In this document: positions 52,544-61,962 of the stretch, one piece after another
Layout: each line of letters starts with the position of its first letter
Position numbering within the stretch: position 1 is the stretch's first letter
From: Saprospiraceae bacterium
GTDB taxonomy: Bacteria; Bacteroidota; Bacteroidia; Chitinophagales; Saprospiraceae
Assembly: GCA_016715965.1 (NCBI GenBank)
Contig: JADJXG010000001.1
Span: 698,501 to 762,500 of the forward strand
Reading direction: 5' to 3'
DNA length: 64,000 nt
The notes under the pieces: model-generated
Database searches by the model: none
Told to the model about the DNA's origin: nothing
Seen by the model: the letters and a program-made list of their open reading frames with translations, nothing else
Made by a program: the position numbers and the translations under genes

Positions 52544-55500
52544 TTACTCGATGATCACCATTCTTTTCGTTGCTGTGTGGTTGGCTGCATCCAACTGGTA
52601 GTACAATACGCCTGTTGCATTCAGATCGCCTTTGCTGATCTGGTAGCTGTTCAGACCTTTCTGGCCTTTCAGGTTGTACACTCTGACTACCTTACCGGTT
52701 ACATCATATACGCTCAGAGTCACTGCGCCTGCTTCCGGTAAGCGGTAGCTTACGACAGTCTCTTTTGAGAATGGGTTTGGCTCGTTCTGATACAATTCGA
52801 AGATGCCGCTTTCAACAACTCCCTTCGTTGTACGTACGCCCATTCTCACTTCCTTGCTCTGATCCATTGCATCGTAGGCTGCTGCTTTGGTCACATCGCT
52901 GGTGATCGCAAACAAGCTGCTCACCTGTGCACTTCTCACTGCTTTGAATACAAGGGTAAACAATTCTCCATCTTTTCCAACGGTCTCTCCTTTGTTGGAG
53001 TTCCAGCTGGTGGTGATGATGCCTTCATTTACTCTCATCGTTCCAAAGTTTGCCTCTGTTACATTCAATGCTCCAGCCTCGATTCCTTCGAATACAAGTG
53101 CATTTCTGTCATACTTCAAGGTGAACTGGTATCCTGCGATCTGATTGAAGTCGCTTGATTTGAAGCCTATTCTGTAGCTTTCTCCTGCTACAAGACTCTT
53201 TTCGTCCACTTCGATGTTCAACACTCCGTTGGTACGGCTGCTCACTGCGCTCGCATTGCTTGCTCTGGCATCTCCTGTCACATCTCCCATCTTAATGGCT
53301 ACAAATGGTGCTGCCACTTCTTCTGGTGATGTTGTCTGTGTGAAGCTCACATTTGCTACCCTTGGCGCATCGTATGGTGTCAGCGGGTTGTTGAATACAT
53401 GCGTGCCAGGTACAAATGTCCAGGACTGTACTTTGCTGAACTCATTGATATTGCCAAGGATCAATTTGCGCAATTCAGAGATATCCGCTGTTGTGATGCT
53501 CTTGCTTGCATTTACGTCCGCTGCGATCAATTTGTATGGGCTGTTTATCGTCTGCTGACCCAAGATATGTTTCTGAATCGCTATGATATCCTGTGTAGTG
53601 ATTCCATTGGCATGGTCGTCATTTCTTACAGGGCTTACCATATACGTTTTGCTCAGATCCAATTCTCTGAATGCGTATGGGCTTCCTACGGTCTGCTTCA
53701 TCATGTTGCCGTTGTTGTACAAGCTCATGTCCACTGGGTTGGCTTCCTCACCGCCTGCTGTCTTAAGCTCTCCGGTAATTCTTCCTACTGATCCGGTGTT
53801 TGGACATATGTCCTGATTGTCTTGTACGATTACTACCGTCTTGCAGTAGTCACGGTTACCTTCCTCGTCTTCTACCCACATCTCAACTTCGATTCTCAAT
53901 TCATCATTCGCTCCTGCATTCACAAAGTCATCGCAGCATACGGTGATGGATGTCGCGTTTACATCTCCATTGAAGTAGAACAACAGGTCTTCCTGTGCTG
54001 TACAGTTGTCAAAGCTTCCGTGATCAAGGTCTTTCGCCCAGATATCGATGCAGCCGCTGGCCGGCATCGGTACGGTGATGATTCCTGTCAAACAGTATGG
54101 TGTCGGTGCTTTGCAATCTTTGATTTCAAACAATGTCTCGCAGGTTCCTACATTGCCGCAGCCATCTTCTACAAACCAGTTGATTCTGTGGATACCGATT
54201 GGATAGGTGCCACTCGCATCAAACGGATTGCGTGGATTGTCTGCAAATGGGTTGTGGCTATACTCCACGGTATCTCCTGCATTGAACTGTCTTTCTGTAA
54301 GTGTTCCTACGCGGAAATCCCATCCTGCATGTACTCCTACTCTGTCATTGTATGCATCGATTTTGTATTCCCAGAACAACCAGTCTTCTGGTGTACAGTT
54401 GTCGGTGGCATCTGCGGTAAGGCTGATGTGACCCACACATACGCCTAAGGTCGGGTGGATGCTCGCTGGCTCACATGGGCCTACATTGCAGGTTACCACT
54501 GGCTTGTCCTGATCTCTTACTTTGATCACTTGCAATCTCTCCCATCTTCCGAATTCTGTGCTGATGAATGGATCGTACTGACACCAGTCGATGATGGTCC
54601 AGGTACGCAATACTTTCATACATGCATCCGGCTCTATGGTAAATACATCGTCATCGTACTCGATGGAGATCAATGCGCAATTGTCATCGGCATTGTTGAT
54701 CACTTGTGGACGGCCCAATTGTGGATTGTCCGGACTCAGGTCTGCTCCACATCCGTTGATGGTCACTGGTGTCTGCGTACATACGCCGTTTGGCCAGATC
54801 ACATCGCTAAAGCGTGGATCGTTGCAAGTCAGATCATCAATGTAGAATGGATCGCAGTCTACTACCCAGATCGTCTGGATGGCTGTTACGTTGATGTTGT
54901 TTGGTCCGGTTGCACTCACGATTCTCTGAATGATTCCCTGACCGCATTCTCTCAAGTCATTGACTGTGATGTTTGGATTCGCTCCACAGGAACTCAATAC
55001 GTATCCGTCAAAGCCCCAGGTCAATTCATACTTGTTGTCCCAATGTGCTGTATCGAAATACTGCCAGTAGTACTCGCATGCCTGATTTGGTGCTGGTTTT
55101 GGTACCTGATTGCTCGGTACAAAACCTGGATATCCGGTATAGTCATTTCTTTCGCAGTATTTGTAGCACACCAAATCCTGGGTCACTACTTTCTTGCGAT
55201 CGGTCAGATCAGTCACTACTCTACCAAAGGTAGCATCATTTGGATCTGTCAATTTTGCAATATCAAACCAGAACCAGCAGCTTACCACGATGTTTGGTGG
55301 TGCTACTACCGTCGGTACTGCTTTGTTCTGTACTTCTACCTCTACCATACAGTCGCTGAAGCGGCCGTGCAATGGTTGGGCAGTACTTGTCATTCTCACT
55401 GGAGTTACTGGACCTGGACCCGGGTCAACGTCAAATACCCTCAACACTACCATCACACGGGTACCTACATCCGCACAGCAGAAATAGCTGCAGTCGTCAA

Positions 55501-58500
55501 AGTACACCTGGTTTCCGGTCAATGTCAGGTTGTCGTCTCCGTTGATTCCGTTGCAGGCAACTGTGTTGTTAGAGTTCGAACCGTTGTTCGTGCCCAACAA
55601 CTCTGCCATTCTGATCATCTTGAAGAATACATGTGGCTGACAGTTGTCATAGGATCCTTCATCCAGATCCTGTGCGCATATTCTGATCACGTTTTCGCCA
55701 GGGCTCTGATTGCCATTCAAGCTCACTGTAGTGGCTGTGCGGCATATCGGCTGTGGTGGTACGCGGTCTACTACGTTGATGACTACATGCTTTCTGGTGA
55801 TGTTGCCACAGCAGTCTTCTGCCACGATCCATGCACTCTGAATTCCTTCCGGCATGCCAATAACTACGTATCCGCTTGTCTCGTTGCCAAGGATGGTTCC
55901 TCTTTCAACTTCAACGGTGTAGTGTATTTCATTTGAACAGTTGTCGATCAACCAGGCTGGTGGAACTTCCCAACGGCCGAAGCAGCTGTAGCTCTCCATA
56001 TTTACTCTGGCTGAATCAGGATACAGTACCTGCGGACCTTCTGCATCCGCTACTTTGATCACCTGGCTGTGTCCGCCAACTAAGCTCGTACACCAGTCCA
56101 TCACGGTCCATTTTCTCAACAATTTGTAACATCCTACAGGACCTGCATCACAAGTTGGACTTGTTCTCAGATCAAATACGATGTCTTCATACGTCACTGA
56201 CAGGTTATGGCAGTTCGTGCCGCCCGGACGGCCTGTTCCTATCCACATAATATGTGTATCAGGACCCCAGCACAATGGGTTGTTTGGCTGCCACAAACGG
56301 TGTTGTGGATAATACACCGGATCCGGATTTGGATGGCCGAAGTATTTGCTGTTTACATCATCGATACAGTTCCATCCCAATACTCTTGGAATTCTTCTGT
56401 TTGGATAGATATCGAGTTGTTGCGGTCTGGCCAACCAGTATGCGCTGTCCAATATGTAACCATCCAAACATACCGGATTGTCCAGCATGTGAGGTACGAT
56501 GTTCTTGTTTCTGTCTATTTTCTCATCGCAATTCAGCATTGGCTGATCGATGTTGTCCCAATTCGGAGGTGTTGTCACTGCCAACAAATCTCCAAGGGAT
56601 ACCAAAATATTTTGTACGCATACAGATCTGTTGCCATAAGAATCTTCTGCGGTCCAGGTACGTCTGATTGAATAAGCATATCCTACTGCGCAACTTCCTT
56701 TGGTGGTTACGTCTCTGTAGCTCAAGCTTACTCCACCGCAATTCTCATACACGGAAGGTATGCCCGTATTGGCTGGTGTTGGTTCGACATCACATGGTAT
56801 CGTATCGTTTGGCGGACAGGTCAGTATCGGTGGAAGTTTATCTTCTACTGTCAACATTCCCCAACAGGTATTTCCGGTACGCGGATCGGTCACAGTCACC
56901 TGAAGTTGTCTTCCAATGTCCTGACGACCTACCTGAGATCCTGCAATGGTTGGTCTTCTGTCCACAATGGCTTTGGTAATCCAGTCTCTGACGACCACGT
57001 TGTAATTGTCATAACATCCATAAGGACCTCCTTCCAAGACCATGTCCGGATTGATGGTGGCCCAGCAGCTGTCGTCCAGACTGATCTGTACCAAATCATT
57101 GCATGCCAAGGCACGGGTTGGGTTAGAATATTCATTGACGCATACATCAAATATACATTCAATTCTGTTTCCTCCATCGTCTTCTGCACTATAACAAAGC
57201 TGAGTACATCCGATCGGGAAGAAACAACCCGGTCCGTAAGGAGCTCCACAATCCTGTGAAACTGGAACCATGTTGGATCCACCACCGAATGCATAACCGA
57301 TTACACCAATCCAGTTAGAACCTCCAAATCCAAAAGAGCTGTTGATAAATGGAGCAGCAAACTCACCCCCTGTATAAGTGGCCCCATTCAAAGGAGTGGT
57401 GATCTGGGCATTACCCATTTGAGCGGGTTGGCAGCCGTTAAACAAAGAAGCGTTGGTTCCCGGAGTACCGGGCGCGTGAATATAGATACCGCGGGTCTCA
57501 CCAGGCATTAATGTAACACAACCGGCTTTGAAAGAATCCACTCTAAAGAATGGAGCCACGCACAAATTGGTGGTGTCATAAACAACTCCAGTGATCAGAT
57601 CAAAACTATCGATAATCGTGGTAAACTGAGCACCAAACTGTGGTGTGCGGGTAGCGCACAAAGTCCATGCAGCAGGTGTACCTTGAACCGGTGCGTGAGG
57701 GCCGGGAGCAGTACGATACCAAATTCTGTGAGGAACATTGGCAAATGCACGCTCTCCCAACAATTGAAGATTCAAAGGCATACCAGAAGTGTTGACCAGG
57801 TCAAACATCACACCCCAGCTGTTGGCACCACCTGTGATGGACCAATAGGAAGCCGGAGGCAAACATACGGTCGTGATGCTACGTGGTCCAAACATACCAC
57901 CCATCACAGGACAATTGTCAATGGCCATAAATGGAGGGGCATCCCAGGAAACTTCACAAATTCCGGGACCTGCATTGAGGGTTACCAATCCTCCTTTTGG
58001 ACAGGCTGGTACAAAAGTGGGTGGTTCTATATCTAATACAGTAACATTAAAAGAAGCGGACACGAATCCATTTACACCAGTAACTCTGGTAACACCAACC
58101 GGGAATAATGAACCCGATGGTGGAGTCACAGTAATTGGATTACAAGTACCTGTAAATGCAAAATTGTGAATCGCACCACAAAGACCAGGAGTGTTGTTTA
58201 AGGTAACATTTGCAGGGGGAATAATCGTGCAAGCAACTGGTAATTCAAAGCGAATGCATTGTCCGGCAGATACAACTCCTGCCATGTTAAAGCCCAACTG
58301 CAATAATGAAGTACCGGTAGGGCCAGCAATACCTATGGTGGCGCCGTTGCCCGTCAATCCATTAAGGTCCGCGTATCTGAATTCGATCGCGTTATTGGTT
58401 TCAAACAATACCACCTCAAAGACAATTGGATCACTGCCCCCAAAGAAAGGCTTGTTCCAATAAATGATGAAACGCCTGTTTGGCGCAACACCTCTCATTT

Positions 58501-58867
58501 CAGTAAATATTCCCGGAGCACCGTTCAGGTCATCCCAATAAGGGAAAATTCCGTTCATACCCACTGCCAGAGCAGTATTGGTAAAAGCAGCACCCGGACC
58601 GGTGGTAGGATTGAAAGTCATATTACCATTGGTAGAAATATTTGCGCTGGTCTGAGGGACACCGTAAAAAGAAAAATTAAAACCAGCGGGAAGAGCAATG
58701 GTGGTTACATTATCATCAAAAGTTGAATTGGGAACAAAAGTTCCGGAGGTTTGAATATCTTCAAATGCATTGGCACAGGGCAAACTGATGTATTGACTGT
58801 AAGATGCATTTGAAACCAGAATTGCCAGCATAAAGCCCAGCAACCTGAAAGTAAATTTTTGATTCAT
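52544..58867 (-). CDS. Giant multi-domain T9SS-secreted protein with dockerin-like and cohesin-like domains
   Basis: The 2107-residue protein has a signal peptide (FRLLGFMLAILVSNASYS before QYISL). Residues about 25-200 are a nidogen-like sandwich (FSFYGVPQTSANISTNGNMTF, FPYWDDLNG, FIIYWNKPFF). The long middle contains repeated HYR/Ig-like segments rich in cysteine (CPPNDTIPCDVEP, RTWTAEDSYGNRSVC, TADATDNCTPEDW). Residues about 1740-1805 look like a dockerin pair (HANGITTQDIIAIQKHILG, VNASKSITTADISELRKLILG). Residues about 1880-2010 resemble a cohesin module (IAGYQFTLKYDRNALVFEGIE). The last 85 residues are a T9SS sorting domain (LYQNEPNPFSKETVVSYRLP). It probably forms a surface adhesin or matrix protein. 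It starts 42 bp after a small secreted gene. Confidence 0.88.
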   Translation of the reverse strand: MNQKFTFRLLGFMLAILVSNASYSQYISLPCANAFEDIQTSGTFVPNSTFDDNVTTIALPAGFNFSFYGVPQTSANISTNGNMTFNPTTGPGAAFTNTALAVGMNGIFPYWDDLNGAPGIFTEMRGVAPNRRFIIYWNKPFFGGSDPIVFEVVLFETNNAIEFRYADLNGLTGNGATIGIAGPTGTSLLQLGFNMAGVVSAGQCIRFELPVACTIIPPANVTLNNTPGLCGAIHNFAFTGTCNPITVTPPSGSLFPVGVTRVTGVNGFVSASFNVTVLDIEPPTFVPACPKGGLVTLNAGPGICEVSWDAPPFMAIDNCPVMGGMFGPRSITTVCLPPASYWSITGGANSWGVMFDLVNTSGMPLNLQLLGERAFANVPHRIWYRTAPGPHAPVQGTPAAWTLCATRTPQFGAQFTTIIDSFDLITGVVYDTTNLCVAPFFRVDSFKAGCVTLMPGETRGIYIHAPGTPGTNASLFNGCQPAQMGNAQITTPLNGATYTGGEFAAPFINSSFGFGGSNWIGVIGYAFGGGSNMVPVSQDCGAPYGPGCFFPIGCTQLCYSAEDDGGNRIECIFDVCVNEYSNPTRALACNDLVQISLDDSCWATINPDMVLEGGPYGCYDNYNVVVRDWITKAIVDRRPTIAGSQVGRQDIGRQLQVTVTDPRTGNTCWGMLTVEDKLPPILTCPPNDTIPCDVEPTPANTGIPSVYENCGGVSLSYRDVTTKGSCAVGYAYSIRRTWTAEDSYGNRSVCVQNILVSLGDLLAVTTPPNWDNIDQPMLNCDEKIDRNKNIVPHMLDNPVCLDGYILDSAYWLARPQQLDIYPNRRIPRVLGWNCIDDVNSKYFGHPNPDPVYYPQHRLWQPNNPLCWGPDTHIMWIGTGRPGGTNCHNLSVTYEDIVFDLRTSPTCDAGPVGCYKLLRKWTVMDWCTSLVGGHSQVIKVADAEGPQVLYPDSARVNMESYSCFGRWEVPPAWLIDNCSNEIHYTVEVERGTILGNETSGYVVIGMPEGIQSAWIVAEDCCGNITRKHVVINVVDRVPPQPICRTATTVSLNGNQSPGENVIRICAQDLDEGSYDNCQPHVFFKMIRMAELLGTNNGSNSNNTVACNGINGDDNLTLTGNQVYFDDCSYFCCADVGTRVMVVLRVFDVDPGPGPVTPVRMTSTAQPLHGRFSDCMVEVEVQNKAVPTVVAPPNIVVSCWFWFDIAKLTDPNDATFGRVVTDLTDRKKVVTQDLVCYKYCERNDYTGYPGFVPSNQVPKPAPNQACEYYWQYFDTAHWDNKYELTWGFDGYVLSSCGANPNITVNDLRECGQGIIQRIVSATGPNNINVTAIQTIWVVDCDPFYIDDLTCNDPRFSDVIWPNGVCTQTPVTINGCGADLSPDNPQLGRPQVINNADDNCALISIEYDDDVFTIEPDACMKVLRTWTIIDWCQYDPFISTEFGRWERLQVIKVRDQDKPVVTCNVGPCEPASIHPTLGVCVGHISLTADATDNCTPEDWLFWEYKIDAYNDRVGVHAGWDFRVGTLTERQFNAGDTVEYSHNPFADNPRNPFDASGTYPIGIHRINWFVEDGCGNVGTCETLFEIKDCKAPTPYCLTGIITVPMPASGCIDIWAKDLDHGSFDNCTAQEDLLFYFNGDVNATSITVCCDDFVNAGANDELRIEVEMWVEDEEGNRDYCKTVVIVQDNQDICPNTGSVGRITGELKTAGGEEANPVDMSLYNNGNMMKQTVGSPYAFRELDLSKTYMVSPVRNDDHANGITTQDIIAIQKHILGQQTINSPYKLIAADVNASKSITTADISELRKLILGNINEFSKVQSWTFVPGTHVFNNPLTPYDAPRVANVSFTQTTSPEEVAAPFVAIKMGDVTGDARASNASAVSSRTNGVLNIEVDEKSLVAGESYRIGFKSSDFNQIAGYQFTLKYDRNALVFEGIEAGALNVTEANFGTMRVNEGIITTSWNSNKGETVGKDGELFTLVFKAVRSAQVSSLFAITSDVTKAAAYDAMDQSKEVRMGVRTTKGVVESGIFELYQNEPNPFSKETVVSYRLPEAGAVTLSVYDVTGKVVRVYNLKGQKGLNSYQISKGDLNATGVLYYQLDAANHTATKRMVIIE

Positions 58868-58909
58868 AAGAATTTGGATTAAATTAATTAAGATTAATGT
58901 CAGTTCGTG

Positions 58910-59350
58910 TTAGAGTTTGACCACATTGACCAGTGATTGGTATTCAGGAGTCCTGAGCACGTTATGGATGGTAGCATCCAGATTCACTGCATTGCCATTG
59001 CGCACCACCATCGATCCATAGTGATTTACATCAATGTTGCTGATCAAAACAGAATACGTGTCCATGTTCGGATCAGGACGGTTGGTCAATGCGTCCAGCA
59101 GTCGCTTGTAAAGTTGGGCAGTAATAAACTCCTGAGAGTTTTGACCATTTTGCTTGGCTTGCGGATAAAGCACATCAAAAGCAAGCTGAAGGTCCTGCGT
59201 GGCTTGGGCAACGGATTTCAAATTGGGTAATCCGTAAGTCGTTTGCGCATTCAAATCGGTAGTCGAGATAGAAACTACAGCAAACATGAAAACACAAAAT
59301 CCCAGTCCTTTCTTAAATAGACTGGAAAGTGTCAAGTTTACATTTTTCAT
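58910..59350 (-). CDS. Small secreted protein of unknown function
   Basis: The 146-residue protein has a signal peptide (FKKGLGFCVFMFAVVSISTTDLNA, cleavage before QTTYG). The mature 115 residues appear mainly helical (VAQATQDLQLAFDVLYPQAKQNGQNSQEF, AQLYKRLLDALTNR) and end with TPEYQSLVNVVKL. No known domain was recognised and no sorting domain is present. It lies immediately upstream of the giant T9SS gene (42 bp) with no terminator between, so the two are probably cotranscribed; it could be a partner or processing factor of the giant protein, which is inference only. Confidence 0.72.
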   Translation of the reverse strand: MKNVNLTLSSLFKKGLGFCVFMFAVVSISTTDLNAQTTYGLPNLKSVAQATQDLQLAFDVLYPQAKQNGQNSQEFITAQLYKRLLDALTNRPDPNMDTYSVLISNIDVNHYGSMVVRNGNAVNLDATIHNVLRTPEYQSLVNVVKL

Positions 59351-59756
59351 GAGATAAAGTTTTGGTATTTAATGATTTAATATATACAAAAGAATACAAT
59401 AAAACAGCATTTGCACGTTTGCAAAAACTTTTCATAAACCAAAACTCTTTCTGGAATTCAATGCCCAAAATAGGTCAATATAACATTTAATATAAATGCG
59501 TATTGACCTAACTAACAACTATTTAAGTTGATAAATTGGGTAAAAATAAAGATAAACTAAATTGACCTGGTTGCTTCGTCAGGAGAAATTCAGTTTTGAG
59601 TTTGGTTTATTTCAATATAGATGTACTTATCCACCTATACATTTGGCAAAGGTAAAGCTTCTTCCCAATGTGGTTATAATATTAAATGAGTAATTTTCAC
59701 ATTACAATAAAATTATATCTAATGGAGACTTATAAAATCCGGTCAGATTTCGGCAA
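59351..59756. other. A+T-rich intergenic region with a 6-4-6 inverted repeat
   Basis: This 406-bp gap separates the CRTAC1-type lipoprotein gene from the small secreted gene, both on the minus strand. TTTGCA (59410-59415) and TGCAAA (59420-59425) form a perfect short inverted repeat about 60 bp before the small secreted gene, a position fitting an operator. A TTCTTTTG on the minus strand is a one-mismatch -7 candidate. No gene or RNA was recognised in the rest. Confidence 0.4.
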
Positions 59757-61955
59757 TCAGTGCGTATGAACCATTTTTGATTTGTCCCAGGCAAAACTCT
59801 TTGGGCTTATTTGGCTGGCTTGAGAATTGTTTTCATGTATCAAATAAGTACCATTTAAATCCAATCCGGAAATGGAACTTTTCTTACCAGAGGCTGGCCA
59901 ATAAACGACCAATGAGTCAATCTTCTGCGCGTCGGAAAGCCCAAAATGAACCAGATAAGGACTGGTTCCAAAGCTAGCTCCCGTATCCATTTGTCGATGT
60001 ATTTTCCAGGAGCGTGTCTCATTGGAAACATAAGCAGTCAACCTGGCGTGGGCTCCATAAAAATTGGTTTTATCTCCCCTCAGACGGATGCTGAGAAACT
60101 TTCTGCTAAACCCAGGATTCTCAAAAAAGGAACTAAAAAAACAATCCCCGGTAAACGCGCCTCCCATCTCTGCAAAAATATCCAAATCACCATCATGGTC
60201 AAAATCTGCAAAAGAAATGGCATGCCCTTTTTGTAAATGGGCAAATCCTCCTGAATAAGAAATCTCTTCCCATTTCTCACCATTTACATTCCGAAACATT
60301 TTATTGGGAATTAAGCTCTCGAGACTTGGCTCACCGGTACCAAGGTACATGTCTTCAAAGCCATCATTGTCCAGATCTCCCTTGTTGGATCCCATGACGA
60401 AAAGAGGTTGATTCAATCCCGATGATTCGGAAACATCCAAAAATTGAAGATTACCCTGATTGAGATACAATCTGGATATTTCTGTCATGAATTTTTGACC
60501 TCTTGCATACAATACGATATCTTCTGTATATTTATTTGCCCTTGAAAAAGCGAAGGTGCCGCAAAAAATATCCAATTGTCCATCGTTGTTAAAATCAAAC
60601 ATCCAGGTGGGAAAACTTTCTTTTGGTAAGGCGATTCGCTCATCGCGAATCGTTTGGAAGCGGATCTTTGTCGGAAAAGAGGCATTCAAGAACAAGAGAT
60701 TATTTCCTCCCATGACCGACAAATACAAGTCTGTTAATCCATCGTTGTTGACGTCTCCACAGGAGACTCCTTTTACAAAAAGTGCCATTTTCTCTAAGCC
60801 TGAACCTTCAGTGACATCCTGAAAATGACCCTTTCCATCATTTTTAAACAATTCCAATGGAAGATCTCCATTGACTGCTTCGTTGCCGATGAATAAATCC
60901 AAAAATCCATCATTGTTGAAATCTGAAAAAACTGCAGCCTGTGTGGACCGCAATTTATAGAGACCCGTCTTGCGGGTCACGTCTTCAAACACACCATCTT
61001 CTCTATTGCGCAACAGCGAAAGTGGAAATCGATAATTCTTCACCCAGGCACCTCTGAGAACAAGAAGGTCCATTCTACCATCGTTGTCATAATCGGCCTG
61101 GATAATATTCAACCCACCCATCAATCCCTTAAGTCCTGATTTTTCTGTCCAGTCTGAAAATTGTCCATTACCATCGTTGTGCAAATACCGCAATGATTCC
61201 CGAATGCTATAGCCACTGGTCACAATATCCAATAAGCCGTCACCATCAAAATCTTCGACCGCTGATCCGCCGGAGGTTTGGTTGACTCCGGTACCATTGT
61301 ACATGGATATGTTTTCAAATTTTGGAAAATTGGTGCGATCTTTAAAATGTTCAGGATCGATTCTGAATTTTGAAGGTACCGCTTCAGGAAAACTATCCAG
61401 AGTCATCGCAGCAATATTCAATAACCACACAGAGACCAAATCTTCAGGATGTTTTTTCAATATTTGAAGCAACAATTGCATTCCCTTGGATGAACCCGTC
61501 CTGTTCTGGTGGATACCACTTCCTGTGATGGGCACAATGCATGATTCAGGACCATGATTGTCCTGACAGTTTTTCTGTTCTCCCAAACGGATGTATGATA
61601 TGGCCAATAATTTGAATAGAAAGTTTTCTGTATCATCATCCAACTTGACTTTGTTGATGATATTTTCCAATATCTGAATGGCCAATTCGGTTTGTCCACT
61701 GTATAAAAGTTCGCGAACCAAAACGGCCTCCATGTTGGGATTATTGGGATTGGTTTTTATATATTCAAGCATATACTCTGCATTTGCCTTGTTGTCAAAT
61801 GCAAAGCTCATTGGCTGAATGGATCGCACCAAACTATCCAGGGTTTTAATCATTGGAGAATTGACAGCCTTTCCTGACTTCACCACATCCGCAGTATTCT
61901 TACAAGAATTAAACCCTAAAATTGTAATCCATAACAGATACAAAATTTGTTTCAT
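59757..61955 (-). CDS. CRTAC1-type lipoprotein with TPR-like N-terminus, FG-GAP repeats and UnbV domain
   Basis: The 732-residue protein has a lipoprotein signal (MKQILYLLWITILGFNSC). A helical TPR-like region follows (residues about 45-180), with the family motif NCQDNHGPESCIVPITGSG. FG-GAP/VCBS repeats with calcium-binding loops occupy the middle (VEDFDGDGLLDIVTSG, DYDNDGRMDLLVLRG, DFNNDGFLDLFIGN, DVNNDGLTDLYLS, DFDHDGDLDIFAEMGG). The C-terminal ASPIC/UnbV domain ends GASFGTSPYLVHFGLSDAQKIDSLVVYWPASG. The start at 61955 gives the lipobox and leaves a 7-bp gap to the upstream gene. It is probably surface-exposed; function of the family is unknown. Confidence 0.88.
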   Translation of the reverse strand: MKQILYLLWITILGFNSCKNTADVVKSGKAVNSPMIKTLDSLVRSIQPMSFAFDNKANAEYMLEYIKTNPNNPNMEAVLVRELLYSGQTELAIQILENIINKVKLDDDTENFLFKLLAISYIRLGEQKNCQDNHGPESCIVPITGSGIHQNRTGSSKGMQLLLQILKKHPEDLVSVWLLNIAAMTLDSFPEAVPSKFRIDPEHFKDRTNFPKFENISMYNGTGVNQTSGGSAVEDFDGDGLLDIVTSGYSIRESLRYLHNDGNGQFSDWTEKSGLKGLMGGLNIIQADYDNDGRMDLLVLRGAWVKNYRFPLSLLRNREDGVFEDVTRKTGLYKLRSTQAAVFSDFNNDGFLDLFIGNEAVNGDLPLELFKNDGKGHFQDVTEGSGLEKMALFVKGVSCGDVNNDGLTDLYLSVMGGNNLLFLNASFPTKIRFQTIRDERIALPKESFPTWMFDFNNDGQLDIFCGTFAFSRANKYTEDIVLYARGQKFMTEISRLYLNQGNLQFLDVSESSGLNQPLFVMGSNKGDLDNDGFEDMYLGTGEPSLESLIPNKMFRNVNGEKWEEISYSGGFAHLQKGHAISFADFDHDGDLDIFAEMGGAFTGDCFFSSFFENPGFSRKFLSIRLRGDKTNFYGAHARLTAYVSNETRSWKIHRQMDTGASFGTSPYLVHFGLSDAQKIDSLVVYWPASGKKSSISGLDLNGTYLIHENNSQASQISPKSFAWDKSKMVHTH

Positions 61956-61962
61956 CGGTCTT

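Noticed and set aside
54455..55936. Plus-strand open frame of 493 codons opposite the giant T9SS gene (also 53822-54448 and 56207-56671)
   Set aside because: These frames are antisense to well-supported coding sequence with recognisable domains. Their translations are rich in Trp, Tyr, Cys and His with no domain or signal peptide, as expected from reverse reading of biased codons.
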